Part shown: piece by piece, positions 1 through 11,450 of the stretch
Numbering within the stretch: position 1 is the stretch's first letter
How the letters are laid out: each line of letters begins with the position of its first letter
DNA from: Piper betle
Lineage: Eukaryota > Streptophyta > Magnoliopsida > Piperales > Piperaceae
Assembly: GCA_033002965.1 (NCBI GenBank)
Contig: JAURVB010002601.1
Location: 1-64,000, forward strand
Direction of reading: 5' to 3'
DNA: 64,000 nt
The notes under the pieces: model-generated
Seen by the model: the letters and a program-made list of their open reading frames with translations, nothing else
The model's database searches: none
What the model was told of the DNA's origin: nothing
Made by a program: the position numbers and the translations under genes

Positions 1-176
1 CTTGATGTGAGAGTTAAATACGGTGTTTTTCTTTGGAGCCCGTTGATTTCGGCAATTTTCCGTCTTTGTCTGCAATCACATTGGAAGTGAACAAATCAGA
101 AAATCTCAAGAGCATTTGTGAAAATCATCGTGACAGGAAATATGATTAGTTTATTGTAAATATTCATATGGATTTA
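1..176 (+). repeat. End of 5' LTR of the copia element
   Basis: This stretch aligns along its whole length with the last 175 bases of the 3' LTR at 6644-6818. Shared blocks include atgattagtttattgtaaat and the closing tatggattta. The two copies differ at many positions, so the insertion is old. The start of this LTR lies outside the window. Confidence 0.8.
2..2. other. Window begins inside a transposable element
   Basis: The first base already lies in LTR sequence, so the element's true left border and target duplication cannot be seen. Confidence 0.7.
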
Positions 177-178
177 TG

Positions 179-195
179 TTTGTTATGAGAGCCAT
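179..195 (+). other. Degenerate primer-binding site
   Basis: Just after the LTR end the sequence tgttatgagagccat resembles the plant initiator-tRNA-Met primer site tggtatcagagcc with a few changes. Its position directly behind the LTR supports the reading. Confidence 0.55.
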
Positions 196-306
196 TTATT
201 GGTAGAATTTTTCTTCGGTAAAAATTTCCTCCCGATGACAATTTCTTTATTTCATATCGATCATTTGTGGTATATGTTTTTCATGATTTTGCTTGCCACT
301 GATGAT

Positions 307-308
<2 letters not shown>

Positions 309-346
<38 letters not shown>
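309..346. repeat. (TA)n microsatellite
   Basis: An uninterrupted AT dinucleotide run lies in the copia leader, just left of the GC-rich part of the nested structure. Confidence 0.95.
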
Positions 347-349
<3 letters not shown>

Positions 350-391
350 ATGCTGGTATGCGTTGCCGCATTTGGCGGCGCATACATGGGC

Positions 392-417
392 GGCCGTTGG
401 ATTTAAATCCAACGGCC
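392..417. repeat. Perfect 26-bp palindrome
   Basis: ggccgttggattt is followed directly by its reverse complement aaatccaacggcc, with no spacer. It sits at the left edge of the GC-rich block. It could be a terminal or subterminal repeat of an inserted element. I found no second copy in the window. Confidence 0.85.
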
Positions 418-690
418 CCCTATTTCTTCCCCCCTCTCCTCCCCATTACCGCCCTTGCCCCGCCGCCGCCGCGCGCGCCGTGCGCTTTCACACCCCCACC
501 CACCCCTGGGCCACCACCTTCCTCCTCGCCCTCCTCTGCGGCCGCGGCCGCCCTCCTTCACCCTCCCCTGCCCCCGGGCCCCCGTCTTCCGCTCGCCCCC
601 GTCCGTAGCCACAGTCGCACCTTTCACCACCCCGTCCACCGCGCCCCTGGCCCACACCCCCTCCCTTTCCCGTTCGCTTTGCCTGTGCTC
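418..690 (+). other. Strongly C-rich strand-asymmetric block
   Basis: About 270 bases are dominated by C on the plus strand, with many runs of three to six C. The proline/arginine-rich open frames here on both strands follow from this composition and have no recognisable domain. The block has the composition of the GC-rich section of the solo-LTR family further right and may derive from it. Confidence 0.6.
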
Positions 691-699
691 GGCCACCCA

Positions 700-1912
700 T
701 GCCTAGTCGGCGCTGCACCTTTCCCAGCCGGCCCACCTACCCCCAAGGCGGCGACGTTGGTCAACGGGCGGCCGCAGGCACGGTTATCGGCAGTGGGGTG
801 GCGTAGGAAAACAAAGGGGAAGAAACATGGGAGGGGTAGTTTTGTAATATAAAAATTTGACTCTTTTCCGACTCGTGTCAATTTTTTATTATGAAATAAA
901 TTTTAAAAAAATAAAATAATTTTGTAATAAAAACTTGACTCCATCTCGACTAGAGTCAAGTTTTTATTATAAAATAAAATTTTTAAAAAAATAATTTCGT
1001 AAAAAAGCCTTAACTCGATCCCGACTCAAGTTAAGTTTTTATTATGAAATAAATTTAAAAAATAAAATAAAATAATTTCGTAATAAAAAATTTACTCGAT
1101 CTCGATCCGAGGCAAGTTTTATTATGAAATACATTTTTTAAAAATAAAATTTATTTCGTATTAAAAAATTGATTAGATCTCGACCCGTGGCAAGTTTTTA
1201 TTATGAAATAATTTTTTTTTAAAATAAGATAATTTTTTAATAAAAAGTTGGGTCGATCCCTACTCAAGTTTTTATTACGAAATTATTTTATTTTTTAAAT
1301 TTATTTCATAATAAAAACTTGACACGAGTAGGGATCGAGTCAATTTTTTATTACGAAATTATTTTATTTTTTAATTTATTTCATAATAAAAATTTTCCTT
1401 GGGTCAGGATCAAGTTAATTTTTTATTACGAAATTATTTTATTTTATTTTTAAATTTATTTTATAATAAAAACTTGCCTCGGTTGGGATTGAGTCAATTT
1501 TTTATTATAAAATTATTTTATTTTTAAAAAAAATTTATTTCATAATAAAAACTTACCTTGGGTTAGGATCAAGTCAATATTTTATTGCAAAATTATTTTA
1601 TTTTTTAAAAATTTATTTCATAATAAGACTTAACTTGAGTCGGGATCGAGTCAAGTTTTTATTATGAAATTATTTTATTTTTTTAAAATTTAATTCATAG
1701 TAAAAACTTGACACAAGTCGGGATTGAGTCAAATTTTTATTATAAAACTACCCTCCCATGTTTCTTTCCCTTCCCCCCCTCTATTTTCCTGTGCCACCCC
1801 ACCGCCAGCGACCTTGCCAGCGGCCGCCCATTGGCCAACGTCGCCACCTTGGGTGTGGGTGGGTCGGCTGGAAAAGGCGTGGCGGCGGCCGGCCACGGGC
1901 GGCCGTGAGCGG
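700..1912. repeat. Large foldback: GC-rich inverted arms around a palindromic AT-rich array
   Basis: The segment about 700-850 is the reverse complement of about 1745-1912, with conserved blocks such as gcggcgacgttgg and gaaacatgggaggg. Between them lie roughly a dozen units of about 60-80 bases. Each is itself a palindrome of the form aaaacttgactcg...cgagtcaagtttt followed by attatgaaataaattt. Units left of about 1300 run in one orientation and units right of it in the other, so the whole block is one long imperfect palindrome. The arms and units resemble the 3' part of the solo LTR at 7801-10726, which suggests an origin from that LTR family. No coding function is likely. Confidence 0.8.
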
Positions 1913-3059
1913 GTGCAGCAGATAGATTGAGAGGTATTTAATATTTTTCCAGTTTCATTGTTGAAGTAGTACATGAATCTATTTAATGTTAAAATCTTTG
2001 CCCACAAATAGATTTTAATGACATATTGATTTATTTTAGTATGTTTGCATTAGAAAGCATACATATGTAATGATGGTATATAATGTGCCTCAAAATTTGT
2101 GATAGTAAGCATGATTATAAATTTTTTGCCGACTGTTTCATCTTTGATAATTTTTTATGATAAATATGAGGCTCTTTATTTAAGTGATGATTATAATCAT
2201 ACGGAATAGAGTGAGAAAGTACTTTATTTGGGGTATATGAACCTTGACTATGCTCTTCGTAAGGATGAGCTTCTTGTTCTCACTCAATCTAGCACTGAAA
2301 GCAAGAATTAACTATACTAACATTGGGAGCAATCCAATCATTTCAGCATGATATTCATTAAGTCTCGCATTATAACTAGCGAGTATGTCAAAGATTATGA
2401 AGGCTATTGATCAACAGTTGGAAACTTCAAACAAATGATTGGCTAATACCCTTATGACAAAATTATCATCAATAAAGTTCACCGGCATTCGTGGTGTACA
2501 TAAGTACATCATGAAAATGAGAGACATTGCTTTTCAACTTAAGTCTCTAGAGATTGAGATTTTTAAGTCTTTTATAGAACATTTCATCCTTAACTCTCTC
2601 TAATTTGAGTACGGTCCTTTCAAAATAACTTATGACACACATAAGGAAAAATTGTTAATAAAAGAATTTCTAACCATGTGTGTTCAAGAGGAATGAAGAT
2701 TGAATCATGATATGGGTGAAAATATACATGGTGACTCATGGAAAAAATAAGAAAGAAAGTCGGGTGTATAAAGAGAAAGACAAAAAAACCTATCTATTTT
2801 ACTGATAAGAAGGAAACCAACTGTTTCTTCTGTAAAAGGAAGGGACATATAAGGAAGGATTGTCTTAAGCACAAAAACATGACTTGAGAAGAAATATAAT
2901 CTCATCTCATTTGTCTGTTATGAATCGAATATGGTTGATGTTTGTCATAACACTTTGTGGATTGATTTTGGCTCTACAATCCATGTTTTGAATACCATGC
3001 ATGGTTTCTTAAACTGAAGGAAACCGAACAAGACATCTATTCTCACAACCAGATGCCTT

Positions 3060-3190
3060 CATATGTAGAAACTATTATGACATGTAGACTTATTTTAAGT
3101 TCTTATTTTGTACTTAATCTAGAAATTATATGTACAAGCTATTATGATATGTAGACTTGTTTTGAGTTCTTATTTTGTACTTAATCTAGA
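3060..3190 (+). repeat. Tandem duplication of about 65 bp inside the copia element
   Basis: The block containing atgtagactt and ttcttattttgtacttaatc occurs twice in a row with a few changes. It lies between the protease and integrase regions of the decayed element and interrupts its reading frame. Confidence 0.7.
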
Positions 3191-6100
3191 AAAAACTTTT
3201 ATATTCTTAGCTTTTTTAGAAACTTAATTTCTATTTCAAGACTTGTACATTTAGGTTTTTCGTTTAACTTTTCTCAAAATATTTGAGTATGCTTCATAAC
3301 TTTGTTGTTGTAGGAAATTGTACTAAGAATCACGGTTTATTTCAAATCCATTTGCAAGATGGTGTCTCTTATAACCTAATAGTTATGCATGATACTGCTG
3401 GTAAAAAGTTGTGTTATGAATGAAAATCCTTCATAATGTGGCACTAAAGATTGGGACATATCTCAATCAAAAAATAAAAAAACTTGTAAATGATGGAGTT
3501 TTTGAAACTCTTGATTTTACTGATTTTAATATTTGTGTAGTTTGCATTAATTAAAAATAGACCAATATGTCTAAGAAGGGTGCTAGGAGTTCTGAGATGT
3601 TAGAAATTATACATACGAATATATACTTTCTTGATATGGTTCATATGGTGAAAATACTTCAACTCATTTATCGATGACTATTCATAGTGCATGTATCTCT
3701 ACATGCTTGATAATAAGCACGAAGCATTGGATGTTTTTAAAATTTTTAAAGGGTAAGTAGAGAAACAATGTGATAAGCAAATTAAAATTGTGAGATCTGA
3801 TTGAGGTGAAAATTTTTATAATAGGTATATTGATGGTGGACAAGCACCTATTCTATTTGCAAAACTTCTTCAAGAATATGATATTATTGCACAATATACT
3901 ATGTCTAGCTCACCAAATCAAAATGATATAGCAAAACAAAGAAATTCCACTCTATTGGACATGGTGAGGAGTATGCTTACAAAATCCAAACTTCCTCATT
4001 CATAGTGGAGAGAAGCCCTTACGACAGTAGCATATATATTAAATAGGGTTCCTACTAAGGCTGTTTGTATAACACCATTTGAGTTATTTAAAGGTTAGAA
4101 ATCGAGTTTGAAACATATACGTGTTCGTGGCTGTCCTGCTGAAGTTAGGATTTATAACCCTCAAGAAAGTAAGCTAGACCTAATGATTTTTAGTGGGCAT
4201 TTTATTGGTTATGCCGAAAAGTCCAAAGGTCATAAGTTTTATTATCCATCGAATGTTACTGGATTTGTGGAAATGCAAAATTTCTTTAGAATGATGTGAT
4301 TAGTAAGAGTGATCAATATCAAAACTTAGTTTTTTACATGATCATACTAAAAGTACTCATAGATTGAGAAATAGACTAATTATTGTTTGTGACATACATC
4401 CTGATTGGGCAAATGTTAAACAAATAGCTAATGAAGAGCCACATCAGGCGAGAGATGCTCTAGTAAAACAAGCTAATCACGAGGAAAATCAATAACTTGA
4501 AGTTGTTGAGCAACCGGTTGATTGACCACCTCCACAGAGAATATTGATGAACCATTAAGAGATAACCTAGAGTGAGAAAACCAGCAATATTTAGTGATTC
4601 TGTTATTTATCTATAAGAAATTGATTATAATATTGAGAAGAAAATGACTCTAATACGTTTTCATAAGCAATAGATAGTAATAATTCAAAATTATGGTACG
4701 AAGCCATGAAAGATAAGATGGATTTTATGGTTGCAAACCAAGTCTTAGATTTTGTCAAGTTGTCTAATGAGGTGAAAGCTATTGGTTGCAAATGAGTTTT
4801 AAAACAAAGAAAGATTCATTAGGCAACATTGAATGATACAAGAGAAGATTCGTGGCTAAAAGATTCACACAAAAAGAAGGAATTGATTATAGATAGCTTT
4901 TTTCTCCTGTTTCAAAGAAAAGACTTTTTCCGTGTCATCATGACACTAGTAGCACATTTAAATTTTGAATTACATCTGAAAGATGTGAAAATAGTTTTCT
5001 TCAATGGAGATCTAAAGGAAGAGGTTTATATGAAATAACCTAAGGGGTGAGCATCTTGTTTTATAAGCTTAAAAATCGATATATGGACTCAAAAAGTCTC
5101 CCGCTAGTGGTATCTTAAATTTCATAATGTAATCTCTTCATTTATTTTTGTTGAGAATATTAAGGATCAATGTATATATCACAAGGTTTGTAGGAGTAAG
5201 ATTATTTTTCTTGTCTTATATATCGATGATATATTGCTTGCACCTAATAACATGTGATTGTTATATGAAGCGAAAAAATTCTCTTTGAATATTTTGATAT
5301 GAAGGATATGGGTGAAGCATCTTATGTCATTGAAATTAAGATTTATAGAGATAGATCTCAAGGTGTCTTAGGTTTATCTCAGAAGGTGTATACCAATAAG
5401 ATTTTTGAAAAATTTCAAATGAGTAATTGTACATCTTCAGTAACTCCCATAATAAAAGAAAATAATTTTAATTTGGGTCAATGTCCAAAAAATGATCTTG
5501 AGAGAAAACAAATGAAAAACATTTTATAAGTTTCAAATGTTGGAAGCCTTATGTGCGTGCAAGTCTATACAAGACCAGACATTGCATTTGCTGTTGGAAT
5601 GCTAAGGACATATCAAAGAAATCCTAACATTAAGCATTTGAGAGCTGTAAAGAAAATTATGAGCTACCTTTAAAGAACCAAAGATTACATGCTTATATAT
5701 AAGAGATCTTCTAATTTTGAGGTCATTGGATACTCAGATTCAGATTATGCTGGTTGTATTGATTCCTGTAAATCTAAATCTAGATACATCGTCATGCTTG
5801 CTAACAGAGCTGTATCGTGGAGAAGTGTAAAACAGACTTTAATTGCCACTTTTACTATGGAAGTTAATTTGTTTCGTGTTTTGACGCTACATCACAGACT
5901 GTCTGGTTGAAGAGTTTCATGCCTGGGCTTTGAGTTGTTGAGTCTATCTCAAGGTCATTGAAGATATATTATGATAATTCAACTGATGTGTTCTTTGCTA
6001 AAAATAGTAAAAGTAGAAGTTGAAGCAAATGAATTACTCATCGATCCTATTAGTAGTGAATTTATGATTACAAATCCTTTGACGAAAGACATGTCACCAA

Positions 6101-6480
6101 AGATAATCAAAGATCATGTAACCTATATAGAACTTGTTGAATTTCAAGTTTGATATGTGATGCTAAGTATATAGCATGTTATTTGTTGAAAGTTTATCTA
6201 TTTGTTTATCTTCTCATTATGAGTATACACATTATATTGAAGAATGACAAAATAGTTGTACATATATATAATATATATGTGTTTGGACCCAAATAAGCAT
6301 TATGGGTTTATTCATAAAGTTTAAACTATATTGTAGGCTTCCTAAGAGTATTTTTTATTATAATATATGAAAGATAATACTTCACTAAAGAAGACTTACA
6401 CTATGATTCATATAAAATACTTTTCTTTTGGAGTATTAATATTTTGGATAATATTATGCATGGTGATATATGTTTGGACC

Positions 6481-6818
6481 AAGTGGGAGAATGTTAGAAT
6501 TTTATTCTAACTTTACGTGACCCTCATCATTTATAGTTTATATATGATTTTCCAAATATATTAATTAGTGATATAATTAAGGATGACCATTAATTAGTGA
6601 TATAATTAAGGATAATCACCATAGGGTTGTTATTCGTGTAACTTCTCGATGAGAAAAGTTAAATAAGATGTTTTTCTTTTGGGTTCCTGTTCTGGAAATT
6701 TTGTCTCTATCTGCCATCACCTTGAAAGAGTAACAGATCAAAAGATCTCAAGAGCATCCGTGAAAACAATTATGATAGGAAGTATGATTAGTTTATTGTA
6801 AATATTTATATGGATTTA
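6481..6818 (+). repeat. Polypurine tract and 3' LTR of the copia element
   Basis: The purine run aagtgggagaa at 6481-6491 is the usual plant copia polypurine tract. It is followed at 6492 by TGTTAGAAT, a typical copia LTR start. The LTR runs to about 6818, where similarity with the 5' LTR stops. Inside it, about 6570-6615, a short segment (taattagtgatataattaag) is tandemly duplicated. Confidence 0.8.
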
Positions 6819-6929
6819 AAGAATCTACTTCTTGCCCATTCAAATCAGCCATTTCTGTTTCTGCCCCGCTAGTGATCTTATTCAAATTGGCAATGACTAG
6901 CTTTTCTTTTCCAAGTTGCACATGCCGTT

Positions 6930-7275
6930 GAGCTCGTTCTATTCCCAGCGGATTGGGCGGTCATAGCGGCGCCAACAATTGGGGAGGGAGAATTGGGGGG
7001 AAAGAAAGAAATGGTCGGTGGGTATTCTTGTAATTAAAAGTTTATTCAGACTCCAATTTGAGTAAAAACAATAACTAATTCCAAATAATTCAAAAACTCC
7101 TAAAAATATTTTAAAAATACTATAAAATATAATATTCATCGTCACATTAAAAATGACATATTCTATAACTAATAACCCACTGATTTTGATTGATTCAAGT
7201 AAACCAATTTTTATCTAGTTTTTGATGAATCAGTCTGACTCAATGACTCCCTTCCAATCTGATTTAATGTCTAAT
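6930..7275. repeat. Fragment of the solo-LTR family (copy A)
   Basis: It shares the order of blocks found in the 3' third of the LTR at 7801-10726: GC-rich flank, gactccaatttgag spacer, ttctataactaataaccca, then a tctgactca segment. It is shorter and internally deleted. Confidence 0.65.
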
Positions 7276-7800
7276 TCCAATTTTTACAACAGAGTGAGTG
7301 TCGTGGCACTCGAGAAGGAATTCATGATAAGACACAAACATTGCGGCACTCAAATCTCGGTTAGCGAATGCCACAACGCTGAGAAGGAGTAAAGCATAAT
7401 TGGCAGAGCATCATGACAATGAGATCATGGTTAGGGAAGGCCACGGTGTTGGGTGACGTAGCAAGAAAAAATATAAGTGAGAATTGCGGCGTTGGGAGTG
7501 AATACCATAGTGCTCGTTTGAAAAATTATGAATAATTACGAATTTGAAGAACCATTTATGTACAAATTTGGGCGAGTTTTTACATATATTTTTGTATTTT
7601 TGGAAGCTCTTTTTAAGGGTTTTAGTTTTCAAGGCATACTCTTTTAAAGATTTAATCATAAGAGTTTTCTTTTCTTTTCTTTTCTTTTCTTTGGATTTTA
7701 TTGTATTATTTTTAAATACTTTTTTATGGTTTATTTTCTTATTTTATGGAGTAGATTAATGTATGTTAGAGAGTATATGGATCTTAAATCCATGACTTAA
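7276..7800. other. Repeat-like spacer, no gene seen
   Basis: Several short related phrases (atgccacaacgctga, ggccacggtgttggg, gaattgcggcgttggg) recur, suggesting an old repeat. A (TTTTC)n run lies at about 7663-7692. No open frame with recognisable content is present. Confidence 0.5.
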
Positions 7801-10726
7801 TGTAACACCCCGTTTCAGCTCACTCGTGAATCGACCCGGAAATGTCATCGGCGACCGAACCGTTCGCTAATCTACTGGATTCGGTTAAGCCGACCCGGAT
7901 CTGCCCTCGGCGTCTCAAGATGGAGATGCAAACATGAGATGCATGAATGGGAACAATTGGGTTCTAACGGAGTCCTACATGCATGCCATGATGTGCAAGC
8001 AAAGACAAAACAAATCAATAAGTGAGAAACCAAAAGAAAAATATATACTACTACGGAAAAACGGACAGAGTCTCCCCTAAAAGTGCAATAAGGGCCAACC
8101 TGTCCACAACAAGGGTATATAAATATTTTATCAAAATACGATAAAACATAACAATCTACCATGGCATTCAATCATTATCTCATTTGTTTTCACCTGAGCC
8201 GAGTCTGAACTCCAAGGCTCCCTACTCATTCACATTTATCCGTTCATTTCATAACAAGCAATTCATCCAAACAAACACATCAAAATTATCATTCACGTAG
8301 CAATAACACACCATCATTATACATTACATGCGGCAAGTACATGTGTGTGCGGTTCCGTGCTGCTCCTCCGCAGTCCCGACAGCTTTCATCGCTCGCATTC
8401 CTCACCTACATATATATAGAAAAACCGTCGGTAACGAGTGTTACTGGCCCGGAAAATAACTAATATCAATCTGGCACAGGAGAGCAAACTCTCCTGTTGA
8501 ATGAAAACCATATACTTCCTCAAGAACTCTCATCAGGGCACATATGGGAGCTCGTCGCCCTCGGGTCGACAGCGTCCCCCTTTCTTTCTCATTCTCATAC
8601 CTTGGCCATTTCTCTATCGCTTCTCGCATCAAATCTCATTCCTTTTCGCCCTCTACACCTTCCATATTACTCCTGGCCTTGAGCACGAAGGCCGAGCACT
8701 CTCAGGCAGTCGCCTTTAGTACCCTTTGAACCACAAGTCTAGACATGCACTGCATTGCAGTACCTGTAAACCTCCACACTTCTCCGGGTTTGAGGAACTC
8801 AAAGGTGGAGTTGTCCGGATCCTTCGGGAACGAAGTGGGTTCTCCCCAGCTCCAGAGCCCACTCTTCCGAGCACACGCCCTATCTAAAGGCGTGGCCGTC
8901 AGTAACCCTCATTCCATCTCTCACTGAAAACGCGAAAACTATACATATATAGGCCTGGGTTGGGATTTATACAATAGGCCCGAAGGCATTGTGAGCTGGA
9001 TCTGAAGTTCGAAAACAAACTCGAGGGATCTCATCCTCGAGGGTTATTAATCCGAAAAAGAACTGTTGGCTAAATGGCCCGAGTTAAGTGGGATCCGATA
9101 AAACGCCACTTAACTCGTCCTGCACATGATAAATCAAATACACAATAGAGTAGCGTAAAAATAGAGAACGAGTCCTAAACGGACCTGGTAGAAGCTCCAA
9201 ACGGGTCCACGCGCCTAGGCGGCGAGCTCCTACACCGTACCTACACAATCAAGCTAAAAGCTAACGCCCGCATGATGAATCACACATCCTATAGCATGCA
9301 CACACAATCAACACAATCACGCATCAATCATCACACATTCATCCTAAGTCAATTCTAGTGAGTTTTCAATCTACGTCTCATGAAATCAGGGTAATTAATT
9401 AGTTCACCTAATTAATTCCTTACTTTTCCATTTGAACACTCATCAATCAACCAATTTCATAATTTTTATTAAATTACACACAAACATACAGACACGTCAA
9501 AAACACGAAAATTCATCTAATTATCTAGTCTAGCATGCTTCCCTAATAATTATAAAATTTAAGAATTTACGTCGGAGTAATTTATACCTCGCGTCGTCGA
9601 AAATCGGCGACGGCTAGGGTTTCCGTTTCGTGGCTCGAAACTCGAATTCGGCACCTAGCGGCGTCCGAAGTCCGATCGGATTCGACCGGGTGCATTCGGC
9701 GGATGATCCGGCGAATTTCCCACGAATCCAATTTTCCGGCGGTTCCGGCGGTTTTCCGGCGAGTGTCGGCGGTTTCCGGCAGTTTTCCGGCGATGATTCT
9801 GGACGGGGCAATCAGGGGGTCTATCGGCACCAGCTCGACGAGCTTGGTCCGATGGTGGTGTCAAACAGGGTAGCCGGGGCGGCGATGGCTGTCGGCGGCG
9901 GCGTCGAAACGGGCAGCGGCGGCGGCGTGCTCCGATCGGGGCTACGGCCGGCCTCGACGGCGGTCGGGATGATGGGGAAACGTCGGCGACGGCGAGAGGG
10001 TGAGACTGGTGGTCACAGCGGCGGCGACGGCGACCGAACGGCGGCGGAATCCGGCTCGGAGTGGCGACGGCCGAGGCGGCTTCGTGGCATCGCGGCGGCG
10101 CGCCGGCAGGCGATCGGTGGCCGGGGTCTGTCGGGACGGCACGACGACGGCGAGGGGACGACGGGCGGTTGGTTCCGGCGGCGGGGCGGCAGTCGGCAGC
10201 AAGGTCAGGGCAGCGTCGGGCGGCTAGGGTTTGGGAAAGAGAAAGATGATCGGGGAAGATGAAGGGGCGTGCAATGGCATTTTTGTAAATTAAACTTGAC
10301 TCGACTCCGACTCGAGTCAATAATAATAACTAGTCTCCTAATAAATCCTAAAAAAATCCAGAAAAATTGGGAAAAATCCCGTAAAATCAAACGAACACAG
10401 CAACATCCAAATGATATGTTCTATAACTAATAACCCACCCAAACTCACCTATATCGCGTCCTAATTCGTCATTCGGCCCTAAAAATATTCTACGATCAAA
10501 TAAAAATAACAATCAATATTGCATACCTCCATATACTTGATAACCCATTTTTCATCATCTTTTTGACGTTATCATCGTATACTTGAGCATACATGACCCT
10601 CATCGCTCATAACTCACAGCTGGCCTCAACTCAGCTCGCGGTCCATGAAGCTGACTCGACTCGAACCGACGGTTGAACCGACTGGTTCGCTCCCGTAAAA
10701 CTCTGACTCGAGTCACGGGTTTTACA
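7801..10726. repeat. Solo LTR, 2,926 bp, with CTTAA target duplication (copy B)
   Basis: The block begins TGTAACACCCCG and ends ACGGGTTTTACA, near inverted termini starting TG and ending CA. It is flanked on both sides by CTTAA (7796-7800 and 10727-10731), a 5-bp target duplication as made by LTR-retrotransposon integrases. No internal region or second LTR is present, so it is a solo LTR left by recombination. Length and the TGTAACACCC ends resemble Tekay/Del-type gypsy LTRs, which is inference. A GC-rich section at about 9600-10260 produces long arginine/serine-rich open frames on both strands that I do not regard as genes. Confidence 0.8.
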
Positions 10727-10731
10727 CTTAA

Positions 10732-11281
10732 TATTTTATAAAACATATCCCCAAATTGAGTGCAATTAGTTTGAATAGGAATAGTTGGATGTTTATGTAA
10801 TCTGTTTAAATCTTACTCTGAATAGGTGGGTTTAAATATTACAAATTCATAGAGTTTAATGCATCTTAATTAAAATTAACATATAACATGACTCAAGTCA
10901 AAGATGTTTGAAATTACTTAATTTTAAGATAGTTATTAGACCCAAACACATATTTGGTTAAATAATAGGAGTTCCACCGTCTCCTGAGAATTAATAATTA
11001 TATTTTTCTATATAAATGTCTTGTCAATATTTAGTTTATAGTGAAATTGAATATCTAGCATATTATTCGCATATAGAGAAAAACTTTAATTTTAGAGTAA
11101 ACTATTGTTTTATTTTTAGTTTAATATTAGATTATGATTTAATTAGATAAAAAAATCTAAAAATTCATTTACTATTTCTTTAGATAATTTAGTTAGTAAT
11201 TTTAATTGAGTAAATAGATAGTCTCCATAAGAATGATACTCTATCTATCGTTATATTATTTGATCATGACCTGTATACTTG

Positions 11282-11284
<3 letters not shown>
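10732..11284. other. AT-rich intergenic DNA
   Basis: No gene or clear element seen. The sequence is AT-rich and full of stops in all frames. Confidence 0.6.

Positions 11285-11334
<50 letters not shown>
11285..11334. repeat. (TA)n microsatellite
   Basis: About 50 bases of uninterrupted TA repeats. Confidence 0.95.
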
Positions 11335-11338
<4 letters not shown>

Positions 11339-11359
11339 CGTGAGTCTCCTTACATGATA

Positions 11360-11450
11360 TTTCATAAGCTTGGTGTATTCGCAAGCGGGTCTTGACTCTT
11401 GGCAGGGAAACTCAAGTTTGGTGCATTAACAGGCGGGTCTTGACAGGGAA
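11360..11450. repeat. Short tandem duplication
   Basis: The phrase aagcgggtcttgac and its neighbour caggcgggtcttgac repeat with a period of about 48 bases, each preceded by a ttggtgcatt-like stretch. Confidence 0.55.

Larger units (their letters stand above)
1..6818 (+). mobile_element. Degenerate Ty1/copia LTR retrotransposon, left end cut by window
   Basis: A complete but heavily mutated copia polyprotein is readable in pieces on the plus strand in the order gag, protease, integrase, RT, RNase H, which is diagnostic of Ty1/copia. A gag zinc knuckle (C-X2-C-X4-H-X4-C, CFFCKRKGHIRKDC) lies at 2822-2863. A protease-like WIDFGST stretch is near 2957. The integrase core and its C-terminal GYAEKSKGHKFYYP segment run about 3780-4300. 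RT (HLKDVKIVFFNGDLKEEVYM) is near 4970-5035, with YIDDILL near 5220. RNase H (GYSDSDYAGC) is near 5715. Many stops and frameshifts separate these blocks, so it is not functional. The first 176 bases match the end of the 3' LTR. A foldback structure sits between the primer site and gag, so that part is probably nested or acquired DNA. Confidence 0.88.

Noticed and set aside
199..852. Long plus-strand frame with IYIYIY run and proline-rich tail
   Set aside because: It arises from a TA microsatellite joined to C-rich DNA. It has no domain and lies inside a transposon leader.
9582..10320. Several overlapping 60-220-codon frames on both strands
   Set aside because: They come from the GC-rich core of the solo LTR. 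Frames on both strands with Arg/Pro/Ser-rich content and no motif indicate composition, not genes.
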